Below are positions 17,055 to 26,650 of a stretch of 64,000 nt of DNA, piece by piece; position 1 is the first letter of the stretch, and each line of letters opens with the position of its first letter. Below the pieces are notes generated by a model. It ran no database searches, had not been told where the DNA came from, and saw only the letters and a program-made list of their open reading frames with translations. A program made the translations under genes and the position numbers. The DNA is from Hahella sp. HN01 (GTDB lineage Bacteria > Pseudomonadota > Gammaproteobacteria > Pseudomonadales > Oleiphilaceae), in assembly GCF_018986435.1 (NCBI RefSeq), contig NZ_JAHMIN010000024.1, positions 29,549-93,548 on the forward strand, in the 5' to 3' direction.

Positions 17055-17256
17055 AACGCCTCCTGGAAAAAAACTGCGTCAGTAGTTAAATGTAGACCAA
17101 CTCTATGTTAGGGGTGTTCCTGCAAATGGGGCGCCGAGATCGTCGCACATTCACAAAGTTGTTTAAAAATGAATGAATTGTTCCCTATTTGCAAGAGCAA
17201 CTTTGCGCTCCATTGTCGCCTAGCGGAGGGGGGCTGTCTATCGCGGGAGTGGCTAA

Positions 17257-17280
17257 CCGGCGCCTTGAAAAAGACGCCGG
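17257..17280 (-). terminator. hairpin after prmA
   Basis: CCGGCG-C-CTT/AAG-A-CGCCGG with a GAAA-type loop lies nine bases beyond the prmA stop codon. The stem is strong but has no U-tract on the minus strand, so termination is uncertain. Confidence 0.4.
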
Positions 17281-17288
17281 ATTGGCGA

Positions 17289-18167
17289 TCAATAAGGCAG
17301 GCGTCTACCACTGATCAGGACCCAGTCCTCTTTGTACTCGGTGGGGTCCAGTTCGAAGTAATTGCGGTACGCTTCCGCCACAGCTTCTTCCTGATCTTTC
17401 AGTATGCCGGACAGAGCGATGGAGCCGCCGGGCAGGGTAAGCGCCGCCAGTTTGGGCGCCAGACTTATCAGGGGATTCGCCAGGATATTGGCGATAACGA
17501 CTTCCGCCTGCATCTCCGGCATTTTTTCTGGGAAGTGCAGAGTCAGACCTTCGCTGACGCTATTGCGCTCGGCGTTGTCGCGACTGGCCTCCAGAGCCTG
17601 AGGGTCGATATCCGTGCCGGTGGCGTGATCCGCTCCCAACAATAAGGCGGCGATGGCGAGTACGCCGGAGCCGCAGCCAAAGTCGATAACCTGCTTGCCT
17701 TGCAGCTTCTGGCTATCCAGCCATGTGAGGCAAAGCGCGGTTGTGGGGTGAGTACCGGTTCCAAAAGCCAATCCGGGGTCGAGCAATAGGTTGACGCCGT
17801 TTGGATCTTCGGGCTCTCCCCAGCTTGGACAAATCCAAAGCCGGGAGCCAAAGCGCATGGGGTGGAAGTGGGTCATCCACTCCCTTTCCCAGTCGCGGTC
17901 TTCAATGACTTCGCACTCAATGTCCGCCGCCGCAATCTGATTACGCTCCAATTGCTCACGGACCATTTCTGCGCTGGTGTCCGCGCTGAAAAGCGCGACG
18001 ACCTGAGTGTTGCGCCACAGGGGCGTGGTTCCAAGGTCAGGCTCAAGGACGGGATCGTCGGCGGCGTCGAGCATGGTGACGGAGAGGGTGCCAAGGCCCT
18101 CGAAAATCTGCTCCAGAGCGACCGCCCCGGCTTCATCAGTTAAGACTTTTACTTGTAACCAGGACAC
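17289..18167 (-). CDS. prmA: ribosomal protein L11 methyltransferase
   Basis: SAM-dependent trimethylation of ribosomal protein L11 in the cytoplasm. The 292-residue protein (E. coli 293) has the N-terminal L11-recognition domain (residues ~1-95, ending in DWEREW). It also has the catalytic domain with [21 protein letters not shown], the SAM motif [20 protein letters not shown] and the [10 protein letters not shown] motif. The start is GTG at 18167 with GAGGA nearby, 14 bp after accC, so it is part of the accB-accC-prmA run. Confidence 0.97.
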   Translation of the reverse strand: MSWLQVKVLTDEAGAVALEQIFEGLGTLSVTMLDAADDPVLEPDLGTTPLWRNTQVVALFSADTSAEMVREQLERNQIAAADIECEVIEDRDWEREWMTHFHPMRFGSRLWICPSWGEPEDPNGVNLLLDPGLAFGTGTHPTTALCLTWLDSQKLQGKQVIDFGCGSGVLAIAALLLGADHATGTDIDPQALEASRDNAERNSVSEGLTLHFPEKMPEMQAEVVIANILANPLISLAPKLAALTLPGGSIALSGILKDQEEAVAEAYRNYFELDPTEYKEDWVLISGRRLPY

Positions 18168-18181
18168 CTGTGTTCCTCAAA

Positions 18182-19522
18182 TCAAGCTTTTAACAGCTTT
18201 TCCAGATAGTGAATGGTGTACTCCATACGGCGTACGCCTGCGTCGGTCACTAACCGGCGGTGCAGAGGAATATTGGTTTTGATGCCTTCCACCAGCATTT
18301 CGTCCAGAGCATTGTTCATGCGATCCAGCGCGTTGTTGCGGTTGGAGCCCCAGCAAATCACCTTGCCGATCAGTGAGTCGTAATAAGGGGGAACCTTATA
18401 TCCGCTATATAAATGGGAGTCAACACGCACGCCGTTGCCGCCTGGCGCGTGGTAATGCGTGACGGTCCCGGGACTGGGAGCGAAGGTGCGTGGATCTTCC
18501 GCGTTGATGCGACACTCGATGGCGTGACCGCGGAACTGGATGTCTTCCTGCTTGATGGACAGAGGCATGCCAGCGGCGATGCGTAACTGCTCTTTCACGA
18601 TATCTACGCCAGTGATCATCTCTGATACAGGATGCTCAACCTGAACGCGCGTGTTCATCTCAATGAAGTAAAAACGCCCGTCCTGGTACAGGAACTCGAA
18701 TGTACCTGCGCCACGGTAACCGATGTCCAGACAAGCCTGCACACAGGAGTTCAGTGTGGCGGCGCGGGCTTCAGGATCAACGTCCGGCGCTGGGGCTTCC
18801 TCCAGAACTTTCTGGTGGCGGCGCTGCAGGGAGCAGTCGCGGTCGCCCAGGTGGATAACGTTGCCCTGTCCGTCGGCCAGCACCTGTACTTCAATGTGGC
18901 GGGGACGGTCGAGGAACTTTTCCAAATAAACAGTGGGGTCGCCAAAAGCGGCCTTGGCTTCGCTTTGCGTCAATTGGATGGCGTTGAGCAGCGCAGCTTC
19001 GCTGTTGACCACCTGCATACCGCGTCCTCCACCGCCGGAAGCGGCCTTGATGATGACTGGGTAGCCGATTTTGCGAGCAACTTCCAGCGTGCGTTCTTTG
19101 TCTTCAGTGATAGGGCCGTCAGAGCCCGGTACTGTCGGCACGCCCGCTTTGCGCATGGCCTGGATAGCGGAGACTTTGTTGCCCATCAGGCGGATGGTGT
19201 CCGGTTTGGGACCGATAAAGACGAAGCCGCTTTTTTCCACCTGCTCGGCGAAATCGGCGTTTTCCGCCAGAAAACCGTAGCCTGGGTGAATGCCCACGCT
19301 GTCCGTCACTTCCGCTGCGCTGATAATGGCGGGGATGTTCAGGTAGCTGTCTGTGGGGCTGTTCGGGCCGATACAGACTGACTCGTCCGCCAGCCGTACA
19401 TGCATCAGGTCGCGATCCACGCTTGAGTGCACCGCTACGGTATTAATGCCTAACTCTTTGCAGGCGCGCAGGATGCGTAACGCAATTTCGCCTCGGTTGG
19501 CGATAAGCACTTTTTCCAACAT
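18182..19522 (-). CDS. accC: acetyl-CoA carboxylase, biotin carboxylase subunit
   Basis: ATP-dependent carboxylation of the biotin on AccB, first half-reaction of malonyl-CoA synthesis. The 446-residue protein (E. coli 449) opens [20 protein letters not shown] and has the [15 protein letters not shown] motif. The ATP-grasp glycine loop [11 protein letters not shown], the [22 protein letters not shown] segment, the catalytic [18 protein letters not shown] and a final YLEKLLK are also present. All landmarks are intact. It is preceded by three hairpins in the accB-accC gap. It probably belongs to an aroQ-accB-accC-prmA transcription unit. Confidence 0.98.
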   Translation of the reverse strand: MLEKVLIANRGEIALRILRACKELGINTVAVHSSVDRDLMHVRLADESVCIGPNSPTDSYLNIPAIISAAEVTDSVGIHPGYGFLAENADFAEQVEKSGFVFIGPKPDTIRLMGNKVSAIQAMRKAGVPTVPGSDGPITEDKERTLEVARKIGYPVIIKAASGGGGRGMQVVNSEAALLNAIQLTQSEAKAAFGDPTVYLEKFLDRPRHIEVQVLADGQGNVIHLGDRDCSLQRRHQKVLEEAPAPDVDPEARAATLNSCVQACLDIGYRGAGTFEFLYQDGRFYFIEMNTRVQVEHPVSEMITGVDIVKEQLRIAAGMPLSIKQEDIQFRGHAIECRINAEDPRTFAPSPGTVTHYHAPGGNGVRVDSHLYSGYKVPPYYDSLIGKVICWGSNRNNALDRMNNALDEMLVEGIKTNIPLHRRLVTDAGVRRMEYTIHYLEKLLKA

Positions 19523-19551
19523 GGTAGGAGTACCCTAAAAAAACATTGCCG

Positions 19552-19615
19552 TCCGGCTTGCGCCGGAATGATCAGGATGTCCCGCTGGGCGGGAAGAGTC
19601 CGGATAGTGACTCTT
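19552..19615 (-). promoter_or_regulatory. three consecutive hairpins between accB and accC
   Basis: Stem-loops TCCGGC-TTGC-GCCGGA (19552-19567), TCCCGC-TGG-GCGGGA (19580-19594, A at both ends pairing with T) and AAGAGTC/GACTCTT (about 19594-19615, reaching into the accB stop codon). In the minus direction the last hairpin before accC is followed after about 8 nt by TTTTTTT. Partial termination or RNA processing that sets the accB:accC ratio is plausible; unproven. Confidence 0.55.
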
Positions 19616-20072
19616 AAACAATCGAGAACAGCGGCTGGTCGAACTCCACCGGTTGTCCGTTTTCCACCAGAATGGCTTCAACTGTGCCGGACTTGTCCGC
19701 TTCAATCTGGTTCATCATCTTCATTGCTTCGACAATGCACAGTACGTCGCCGGCTTTGACGGTTTGTCCAACTTCAGCGAACACTGGCGCGGAGGGCGAT
19801 GGCGCACGGTAGAAGGTGCCAACCATGGGGGACTTGACCAGATGGCCGTTATATTGTGGTCCGGCGTCTGCTTCCGCAGCAGGAGCGGTCGCAGCCAAGG
19901 GAGCCGCCGCAGGGCGCGCTTCTACTGCCGCAGAAGTGACGTACACAGGCTCGGCGCCAGCCAGACGGCGGCTGATGCGTACGGAATCATCGCCTTCTTT
20001 AATTTCGATTTCGGCGATGTCTGATTCTTCAATCAGTTCAATAAGTTTTTTTACTTTTCTGATATCCATCAT
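19614..20072 (-). CDS. accB: acetyl-CoA carboxylase, biotin carboxyl carrier protein
   Basis: Carries biotin between the biotin carboxylase and carboxyltransferase of acetyl-CoA carboxylase. The 152-residue protein starts [21 protein letters not shown], has an Ala/Pro-rich linker (residues ~50-75) and ends in a biotinyl domain. That domain contains [13 protein letters not shown] and the biotinylation motif EAMKM (modified Lys), followed by [12 protein letters not shown]. Two adjacent ATGs (20072 and 20069) are possible. It follows aroQ by 13 bp, indicating cotranscription, the usual gammaproteobacterial arrangement. Confidence 0.97.
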   Translation of the reverse strand: MMDIRKVKKLIELIEESDIAEIEIKEGDDSVRISRRLAGAEPVYVTSAAVEARPAAAPLAATAPAAEADAGPQYNGHLVKSPMVGTFYRAPSPSAPVFAEVGQTVKAGDVLCIVEAMKMMNQIEADKSGTVEAILVENGQPVEFDQPLFSIV

Positions 20073-20085
20073 AGGCTCTCGTAAT

Positions 20086-20529
20086 TTATTTTCCGGTAAT
20101 CTTTGAAAAGGCGGCCTGTAAAGCGAGTTCGTAACTCTGGCTGCCGAATCCGCATATCACACCGACGGCGACATCGGAGAAATAGGAATGGTGGCGGAAC
20201 GCCTCGCGGGCGTGCACATTGGACAAATGCGTCTCAATAAAAGGAATGCCGACACCAAGAAGGGCGTCGCGTAGCGCCACGCTGGTATGGGTAAAGGCCG
20301 CTGGATTGATAATGATGAAGTCCACGCCTTCTTTCTTGGCTTCATGGATGCGATCAATCAGTTCGTACTCTGCATTGCTTTGCAGCGTCAGCAGATGGTG
20401 GCCTGCCTGCCTGGCGATTTCCGTCAGGCGGAAATTAATATCGTCCAAGGTTTCTGCGCCATAAATTTCCGGTTCGCGCGTTCCCAATAAGTTCAAATTA
20501 GGGCCGTGCAACACTAGAATGCTTGCCAT
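20086..20529 (-). CDS. aroQ: type II 3-dehydroquinate dehydratase
   Basis: Third step of the shikimate pathway, cytoplasmic dodecameric enzyme. The 147-residue protein has [20 protein letters not shown] with the catalytic Tyr, [18 protein letters not shown], and the His-containing active-site lid region [19 protein letters not shown]. The length is normal for the family. It is first in the aroQ-accBC-prmA run, so the operon promoter should lie in the 341-bp region upstream. It complements aroK and aroB found at the other end of the window. Confidence 0.97.
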   Translation of the reverse strand: MASILVLHGPNLNLLGTREPEIYGAETLDDINFRLTEIARQAGHHLLTLQSNAEYELIDRIHEAKKEGVDFIIINPAAFTHTSVALRDALLGVGIPFIETHLSNVHAREAFRHHSYFSDVAVGVICGFGSQSYELALQAAFSKITGK

Positions 20530-20870
20530 GGCGTCTTGTCCTTATATGTCGGATATTTAAGGTGTAATTAAAGCAAGATTTCGGAAGTTTGACTCTTTTG
20601 TCTACTATATTCAAGCAGATTGCCGCAGTTTGCGGTCATACTTTGGTAGTAGCGCTGGAGCTGTGGGAATAGGTGCGATTTTCCCAGAAAAAACAGGGCG
20701 TTTCGCAGACTTGGTGGGAGCTTTTACGTCACCGTCATGATAACGGCGACAATGGCAATTAACCCGGTCCTGTGAACTATTTTTGATACTTCGGTTTAAA
20801 ACACAATAAGCGCATTGTTGTAGGCGGTTTCCACGATGGCTGGAAACCGGCCAATTCCGGGCCTCTGAAC
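20530..20870. other. intergenic region upstream of aroQ
   Basis: 341 bp without a gene, between two minus-strand genes. Near 20829-20855 a GGTTTCCA/TGGAAACC hairpin follows the GGDEF gene's stop codon and may end that transcript (no clear U-tract). The part next to aroQ is A+T rich and should hold the aroQ-accBC promoter. A weak candidate is TTACAC, 15 bp, TATAAG ending just before the aroQ Shine-Dalgarno. No small gene or conserved motif was recognised. Confidence 0.4.
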
Positions 20871-22487
20871 CTATCTGAACACCTTCACGCAGTTTCGGCC
20901 TGCGTGTTTGGCTTCATACAACGCTTTATCCGCCTTTTGCGCCAGCACCTGTTGGGTGTTGCCAGCCTGATAGGCGGCGATACCGCAGCTGAACGTCACT
21001 TTGAATGTGTCCTCCTCGGTGGGGTGCATCAGTTCTCCAAAACGTTCGCGAATGTCGTTCATCATATTCTTGGCGTCGCACTCATCGGTATTAGGGAGCA
21101 CGACAGCAAATTCTTCTCCGCCGTAACGGCCAATATGGTCGGTCTTGCGCAGCCGCTGCTTGAGGAATAGCGACATGCTCTTCAACACTCTGTCGCCAAC
21201 GGGGTGGCCATGGGTGTCGTTGATGCGCTTGAAGTAGTCGATGTCCATCATGGCGAAGCTGAGAGGCTCGCCGGTCTGATTGGCCTTGTTGATCTCCATG
21301 CTGAGCAGATTCAGCGTATGGGTATGGTTATAGAGTCCAGTCAGGCTGTCGCGGATCATCATGGCGTGCAAGGTGCGCGCGCGCCGCCCGCGGTTGTGAA
21401 TGGTGGCGATCAGGTGTCGAGGATTGATCGGTTTCACCAGGAAGTCGTCGCCGCCAAGGCTCATCGCGTGCAACTGCTTGTTGATGTCGTCTTCCGCGGA
21501 CAGATAAATAATAGGGACGCTGACGAACTTGTCCTGTTGCCGAATCACTTTGGCCAGCTCCGTTCCGGTGCAGCCCGGCATGTACATGTCCATGATGATG
21601 ATTTCAGGAGAGAACTCTTCCAGGGCGATCAAAACCTGCATCGGGTCGGTGATGATCTTGGCGGTCATGCCCGCTTTGCGTAGGGTACTTTCCATAAACG
21701 CGGCCTGGGCTCTGGAGTCGTCCACCACCATGATGCGGTAGGGATCATGGGCGCTGGAGCGAGTGTAAGTCTCCACTTTCTCGATAAGCTGCGCCGCGTC
21801 AAGGGTCCGTTCTACAAACTCTTCGCCTCCGCAACGCGCTGCTTCGAGGCGAGTCTTGATGTCGCCCTCGCGAGGACAGATGAACATGACCGGAATAGGC
21901 GTCTCATGATTGCCCTGGATACGCTTGATCAGCTCGATGCCGGCGTTTTTCTCGCCGCCAAAGTCCACGTCGACAATCATGGTTTCAGGTTTGTTTTTCT
22001 GGGTCGCCGCCTGCAGGGTATCGTGAGTTGAATACAATTCGCCGCGAAAACCAAAAAACTGCATTTGTTGAGCAATGCGCTGCGCCAGGTCTTTCTGATT
22101 CAGGGCCAGATAGATCGGTGATCGTAGATAGGTTCGGTTGGCGCTGCTGTCTTTGCGATCGGTTTTGCGCTGGGTGACGGTCGCCAGCTGCATGACCTGC
22201 TGCTCCACTGCGAGAATATCTGCGGTAGTAACAGGGGTTTTACGCAGACTGATGCTCTTGAGACTGGTGTTGATCGACTGTGCGATACACAGATGATCCG
22301 TCATGTCGAAACGGGCTGCGTAACGACCTAATTTATCGGTTGCAAGTTGGAAATCGGAAAACCACTGTTTGTCCTGCCAGTTCCTTTGCTTCAGCTGTTG
22401 CCATGCTTCCAGGACAATACGCGCCTGTGTCGTGACGCGACCGGCGAAGTGCTGCTTGAGTTTGTCCCGTTGACTTTCTATGGTCAT
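20871..22487 (-). CDS. Hpt-like/REC-REC-GGDEF response regulator, diguanylate cyclase
   Basis: A 538-residue cytoplasmic protein. The N-terminal ~100 residues are helical and read like an Hpt domain, but with Asp51 (ATDKLGRYAARF) where the phosphorylatable His would be. REC1 (~125-240) is divergent (IVDVDFGG). REC2 (~250-365) is canonical, with VVDDSRAQ, Asp300 in IIIMDMYMPGCTG and VKP. The GGDEF domain (~375-538) has MMDIDYFKRINDTHGH and an intact site RYGGEEF (456-460). Unlike the PleD-like protein at 3004, it also has a complete I-site RKTD (447-450), implying product inhibition. It is divergent from the LapD-type receptor gene across 262 bp, so the two may form a local signalling pair. 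Confidence 0.92.
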   Translation of the reverse strand: MTIESQRDKLKQHFAGRVTTQARIVLEAWQQLKQRNWQDKQWFSDFQLATDKLGRYAARFDMTDHLCIAQSINTSLKSISLRKTPVTTADILAVEQQVMQLATVTQRKTDRKDSSANRTYLRSPIYLALNQKDLAQRIAQQMQFFGFRGELYSTHDTLQAATQKNKPETMIVDVDFGGEKNAGIELIKRIQGNHETPIPVMFICPREGDIKTRLEAARCGGEEFVERTLDAAQLIEKVETYTRSSAHDPYRIMVVDDSRAQAAFMESTLRKAGMTAKIITDPMQVLIALEEFSPEIIIMDMYMPGCTGTELAKVIRQQDKFVSVPIIYLSAEDDINKQLHAMSLGGDDFLVKPINPRHLIATIHNRGRRARTLHAMMIRDSLTGLYNHTHTLNLLSMEINKANQTGEPLSFAMMDIDYFKRINDTHGHPVGDRVLKSMSLFLKQRLRKTDHIGRYGGEEFAVVLPNTDECDAKNMMNDIRERFGELMHPTEEDTFKVTFSCGIAAYQAGNTQQVLAQKADKALYEAKHAGRNCVKVFR

Positions 22488-22749
22488 AGAGAGGGTAAAT
22501 CCGCTTCCATTAGTGGTTGCAACCAGTTTTTCTTTCTTCTATGCGCCTGATTTACAAGTACAAAATTCAAGCCAGGACGTATTGATATAAGTTTCAGTAT
22601 AGTTTGGCAATTTTATTTAAATATAGTCGTAAACTGTATGTGTATGTAAATTCTTGTGCATTTGTGTAGTAGCGCAAACCTTTAAGCGTCAACTGCGGGT
22701 GGTTTGGGCGGAAAGCGCTGAATCTGTGATCAAATCCGACGGAGTCGCC

Positions 22750-24753
22750 ATGATTGATAATAATAAAGCATTGCGTGACAAACGATCGATCAAAGTGCTG
22801 ATGCTGGGCCTGATCTCCACGATGTTGTTGATTTTGTTAGGGGGCGTGTTCGGCCTTAATTTGTGGCAGAAGAAGTTGTATCTGCAGGATCAGCTACAGT
22901 CTCACGCCAGAGATTCCGCCACCTCGTTGGGTTTATCCGTTTCTCATGTGGCGGACCCGCAGGACTGGGTGGTTGCGTCTTCCATGGTGGACGCTATCTT
23001 TGACTCAGGCGCTTATCAGGGTATTCGTATTATAGATCAAGAAGGACGCTCGGTCGTGGCGCGAACCAGCTCCAAGGATCTGGAAGGCGTGCCCAAATGG
23101 TTTGTGCGCTGGCTCGATCTGCAGGCGCCGGTAGGTGAGGCGGAAGTGATCGCTGGTTGGCGCCCGGTTGGGCGTTTGATGGTGCAAAGCGATCCGGGCA
23201 TCGCCTATCGAGAACTATGGGCGACGCTGCGTAATCAACTGGCCTGGTTTGCGGTAGTCACCGTCTTTGCATTTGCGGCTTTCCATTTACTGTTGAGCAG
23301 TCTGCTGCGCCCTTTGCAGCGGCTGGAGCAAGCGGCGCATCGAATTGAAGATAAGCATTTCGATGTCTCACTGCCGATTCCGGGCACTCGGGAATTGGCG
23401 AAAGTCACGTTGGCGGTAAACAGCATGGCGGACCATTTGCGACGCTCATTCGAAGAGCAGGTGGCCACCATTGAGTCGCTGCGCAAACTGGCGTTGTTGG
23501 ATTCCGTCACTGGCGTGCTGAACCGACAGTCCTTTGATAATCGCTTACAGGCGGCTCTGGCGGGAGATGATGGTGACAGTGTCGGCGCGCTGCTGTTGGC
23601 GCAGCTGTCAGGCTTGTCTGAGTACAACGATCAGTTTGGAAGAGAGCAGGGGGATGCGCTGCTCAAGCAGATGGCGGAAGTCATCCATGACGAATGCCTG
23701 TCGCATATCGGCAGTTATGTGGGCCGCCGTGGCGGCGGTTGCTTCACCGTATTTCTCAGTGGTCTGACGGATAGTCGTGCGGAAGCTGTGGCGGAGCGCT
23801 TGCTGGAAAGATTGACATCGCTGCCGTTGATTAAGAATTGGGGCGGCTCCAATCGTCTGCACATTGGCGTAGTCAATACAGAGGGGCGAACGCCCTTGGC
23901 GCAGGTGCTGTCGGTGGCGGACTTCGCGATGAGGGTGGCGCAAAAATCCTGCACGAATGCGTGGCGCAAAGGGCGCAGTAGCGGGCGAGAAGCGGGTCAG
24001 AAGCCGCTTACGGCGACGGAGTGGCAATCCCTCTTGTTGTCGACGCTGGCGGACAAAGGGTTTTATTTACACTTTCAGCCTGTTCTGAGCGACGACTCTC
24101 GGAGCTTCCTGTTCCATCAGGCGCTGGTGCGCATGAACATGGAGGGCAGAGTGTTGGCGGCGGCGGAATTTCTTCCTATGGCGGATCGCTTTAACCTGGC
24201 GCTGAAAGTGGATGCGCAAGTGCTGGAAGATGCACTGACAAGGCTGGCGGAGCATCATGAGGATGCTGCATTTTGCGTCAGTCTGGCGGTATCCAGTATG
24301 CAGTCGGCTGAGTTCGCTGGTCTGGCTAGCGCGATATTGCATCGTTTTTCCGCGCAATGTCCGCGCTTGCTGCTGGAGGTTTCCGAGCACGCCTTGCAGG
24401 CGGCCTGGGCGGGGTTTGATCGTCTGTTACAGTTGCGTAATGAACTGGCTTTCCGTATCGTCATCAGCCGATTCGGATCCACCGGTATGCCGTTCGGATA
24501 TTTGAAAAGTTGTCCGGTGGACATGATCAAAATCGACCCCGGTCTGGTGAAAAATATTCACAAAGATCAGGGGCATCAGTTTTATTTGCGCTCCATCGTG
24601 CAGATTGCGCACTCACAGGCCATTAAAGTCATTGGTGTGGGCGTCGAGTCCCAGGACGACTGGGACAGTCTGGTGCAGCTCGGGGTGGACGGCGCAATGG
24701 GATATTATCTCTTTCGGCCTCAGGAGAGCCCGCCACATATGGCGGCGCCGTGA
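22750..24753 (+). CDS. lapD: LapD-type c-di-GMP receptor with degenerate GGDEF and EAL domains
   Basis: A 667-residue inner-membrane protein. TM1 lies at ~17-37, a periplasmic LapD/MoxY N-terminal domain at ~38-162 (with IRIIDQEGRSVVART and AGWRPVGRLMVQSDPG), TM2 at ~163-184 and HAMP at ~185-240. A GGDEF domain follows (~245-400) whose active site is GGGCF (328-332), then an EAL domain (~430-660) whose signature reads HQALVRM. Both catalytic motifs are lost, as in LapD, which binds c-di-GMP and sequesters the periplasmic protease LapG to keep surface adhesins attached. The start at 22750 is chosen for its GGAG site five bases upstream; the frame extends 32 codons further without support. No lapG or large adhesin gene lies in the window. 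Confidence 0.85.
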   Translation: MIDNNKALRDKRSIKVLMLGLISTMLLILLGGVFGLNLWQKKLYLQDQLQSHARDSATSLGLSVSHVADPQDWVVASSMVDAIFDSGAYQGIRIIDQEGRSVVARTSSKDLEGVPKWFVRWLDLQAPVGEAEVIAGWRPVGRLMVQSDPGIAYRELWATLRNQLAWFAVVTVFAFAAFHLLLSSLLRPLQRLEQAAHRIEDKHFDVSLPIPGTRELAKVTLAVNSMADHLRRSFEEQVATIESLRKLALLDSVTGVLNRQSFDNRLQAALAGDDGDSVGALLLAQLSGLSEYNDQFGREQGDALLKQMAEVIHDECLSHIGSYVGRRGGGCFTVFLSGLTDSRAEAVAERLLERLTSLPLIKNWGGSNRLHIGVVNTEGRTPLAQVLSVADFAMRVAQKSCTNAWRKGRSSGREAGQKPLTATEWQSLLLSTLADKGFYLHFQPVLSDDSRSFLFHQALVRMNMEGRVLAAAEFLPMADRFNLALKVDAQVLEDALTRLAEHHEDAAFCVSLAVSSMQSAEFAGLASAILHRFSAQCPRLLLEVSEHALQAAWAGFDRLLQLRNELAFRIVISRFGSTGMPFGYLKSCPVDMIKIDPGLVKNIHKDQGHQFYLRSIVQIAHSQAIKVIGVGVESQDDWDSLVQLGVDGAMGYYLFRPQESPPHMAAP

Positions 24754-24791
24754 GCGGCGGAGCTTGAAGATTGCGAGGAGCGGCAATATCT

Positions 24792-25841
24792 ATGTGGCAG
24801 GCGATAAAAGACTTTTTTAATGAACGCGGAGAAGAACTCGGCGATTACGTGGGAGGTGGTTTTTTGGCTAAATTGATTGGCGGCGCTCTGGGCGTATATT
24901 TAATCGCCGCATTATTTGTGGGTTGGTACTGGAGCTCTGAACCAGAGCTATTTGAGGTGGGCCCCAAAGCCAGGAGCGTGGTGACGGATCAGAACCGCCC
25001 GCTGGTCGTTGGCAGTACGACTACGGCGACGCTTATCACCCTGGTCGACACCTTGTTGGAAAAGCCTGGCGGTTATATTTCCAACGACGTATTCCCTCCC
25101 GGCCTATGGTTGGACAACATTTCCCATTGGGAATATGGTGTGCTGGTGCAAGTCAGAGACCTGAGCCGCGCCTTGCGTAAAGATATCAGCCGTTCTCAAA
25201 GTCAGTCGACGGAAGATCGCGACCTTACAGTGGCGGAGCCTCAGTTTAACTTTGACAGCCGCTCCTGGGTGATTCCTTCTACTGAGGATGAATACCGCCG
25301 CGGATTGAAAGCGCTGCGCAGTTATCTGAACCGCTTGTCTGATCCAAACAAGCCTGACGCTCAGTTTTACGCCCGTGCGGATAACCTGCGCAACTGGTTG
25401 TCTGATGTGGAAACGCGTCTTGGCAGCTTGTCGCAACGCTTGAGTGAAAGCGTCGGCAAACGGCAGTTGGATATGGCGCTGGCTGGCGACAAGTCGGCGA
25501 AGCAGTCTACGCCGGGGCAGGGTGAAGTGGAATTGAAGACTTCCTGGCTGGAGATCGACGATGTCTTTTATGAGGCGCGCGGCACTGCTTGGGCGCTGAT
25601 TCACATACTCAAAGCCATTGAAGTCGACTTTGGCGATGTGCTGCGGGATAAGAACGCGGTTGTCAGTCTGCGTCAAATTATCGTGGAGCTGGAGGCGACT
25701 CAGGAATCAGTGTGGAGCCCGGTCATTCTGAACGGCAGCGGCTTTGGCGTACTCGCCAACCACTCGCTGACCATGGCGTCGTTCATCTCCAGAGCGAATG
25801 CGGCGATTATCGATTTACGCAGCCTGCTGGCCCAGGGGTAA
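24792..25841 (+). CDS. DUF2333 family membrane protein
   Basis: A 349-residue protein with one N-terminal membrane segment (~18-45, LIGGALGVYLIAALFVGWYW). A large, mainly helical domain follows that is probably periplasmic. Typical segments are EPELFEVGPKA, GGYISNDVFPPGLWLDN, EYGVLVQVRDLSRALR and ARGTAWALIHILKAIEVDFG, which I recognise as the DUF2333 family, of unknown function. It follows lapD by only 38 bp on the same strand and is likely cotranscribed. The ATG at 24792 (AGGAG 11 bases upstream) is preferred over a TTG at 24771 that overlaps the ribosome site. A link to LapD signalling is inferred only from position. Confidence 0.85.
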   Translation: MWQAIKDFFNERGEELGDYVGGGFLAKLIGGALGVYLIAALFVGWYWSSEPELFEVGPKARSVVTDQNRPLVVGSTTTATLITLVDTLLEKPGGYISNDVFPPGLWLDNISHWEYGVLVQVRDLSRALRKDISRSQSQSTEDRDLTVAEPQFNFDSRSWVIPSTEDEYRRGLKALRSYLNRLSDPNKPDAQFYARADNLRNWLSDVETRLGSLSQRLSESVGKRQLDMALAGDKSAKQSTPGQGEVELKTSWLEIDDVFYEARGTAWALIHILKAIEVDFGDVLRDKNAVVSLRQIIVELEATQESVWSPVILNGSGFGVLANHSLTMASFISRANAAIIDLRSLLAQG

Positions 25842-25873
25842 GGAAATTCGATTGGCGACGACGCGCGCTATCG

Positions 25874-26650
25874 TTACACAGGTAGCGCGCGGACATTCTC
25901 TTTGAAGTGCTCAGGATTGATGGTGCCGATAATGGCGCTGGATACGCCGGGATGGGCGAATACGAACTCCATGCTTTTCCGCAAGGGATCTTCATGGGGG
26001 CCGACGCAGATATGGCCGCTGGCCAGCGCCTTTTTGATCAAAACCCCCTTTTGATGCGCTTGCGCGTAGTCCAGTACGGGCTTTTCTTCCTGATGCTCCA
26101 GATTGTAAGTGACCATGGCGACATCGCCTTGTTGCAGAGCGGCAATGCCGCCCTCCACCGTCTTGCCGGAGAGCCCAATGGCGCGAATCATTCCTTTGGC
26201 CTTTAGTTCCGCCAGGGCTTGCAGCGTGCCTTCTTTCTGCAGAATCGCCATATCGTCGCCATCGGAATGAATTAGCACGATGTCGATATAGTCGGTGCGC
26301 AGCCGTTGCAGGCTACGCTCGACGCTCATTCGGGTATGTTCCGGCGTGAAGTTGAAATAGGACTGTCCGTCAACGAACTCTTCACCCACTTTGCTGCAAA
26401 TCACCCAGCGCTGGCGACGGCCTTGCAGTAGTTCGCCCAGGCGGGTCTCGCTGGAGCCGTAGGCTGGCGCTGTATCGATCAGATTCACCCCCAGATCTTC
26501 CGCCAAACCGATCAACGCCAGAGCTTGCTGATCATCGGGAATTTTGAAGGCGGTGGGGTACTTTACGCCTTGATCGCGTCCCAGTTTAACCGTACCTAAA
26601 CCTAGCAGGCTGACTTCGATGCCGGTGTCGCCAAGCGGACGGTATTTCAT
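25874..26650 (-). CDS. aldo/keto reductase
   Basis: A 258-residue NADPH-dependent oxidoreductase of the aldo/keto reductase superfamily, predicted TIM barrel. The catalytic tetrad residues are visible: Asp and Tyr in LIDTAPAYGSSE, Lys in VICSKVGEE and His in VLIHSDGDD. The GLGTVKLG opening and the C-terminal VSSAIIGTINPEHFKEN cofactor-binding segment are also typical. The start at 26650 overlaps the stop codon of the upstream FAD oxidoreductase as ATGA and has GGAG eight bases before it. The pair is translationally coupled and probably acts on related substrates, which are unknown. Confidence 0.92.
   Translation of the reverse strand: MKYRPLGDTGIEVSLLGLGTVKLGRDQGVKYPTAFKIPDDQQALALIGLAEDLGVNLIDTAPAYGSSETRLGELLQGRRQRWVICSKVGEEFVDGQSYFNFTPEHTRMSVERSLQRLRTDYIDIVLIHSDGDDMAILQKEGTLQALAELKAKGMIRAIGLSGKTVEGGIAALQQGDVAMVTYNLEHQEEKPVLDYAQAHQKGVLIKKALASGHICVGPHEDPLRKSMEFVFAHPGVSSAIIGTINPEHFKENVRALPV

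Noticed and set aside
18632-19381. Long open frame opposite accC (about 250 codons)
   Set aside because: It lies wholly antisense to a highly conserved gene; the frame is explained by accC codon composition and has no recognisable protein features.
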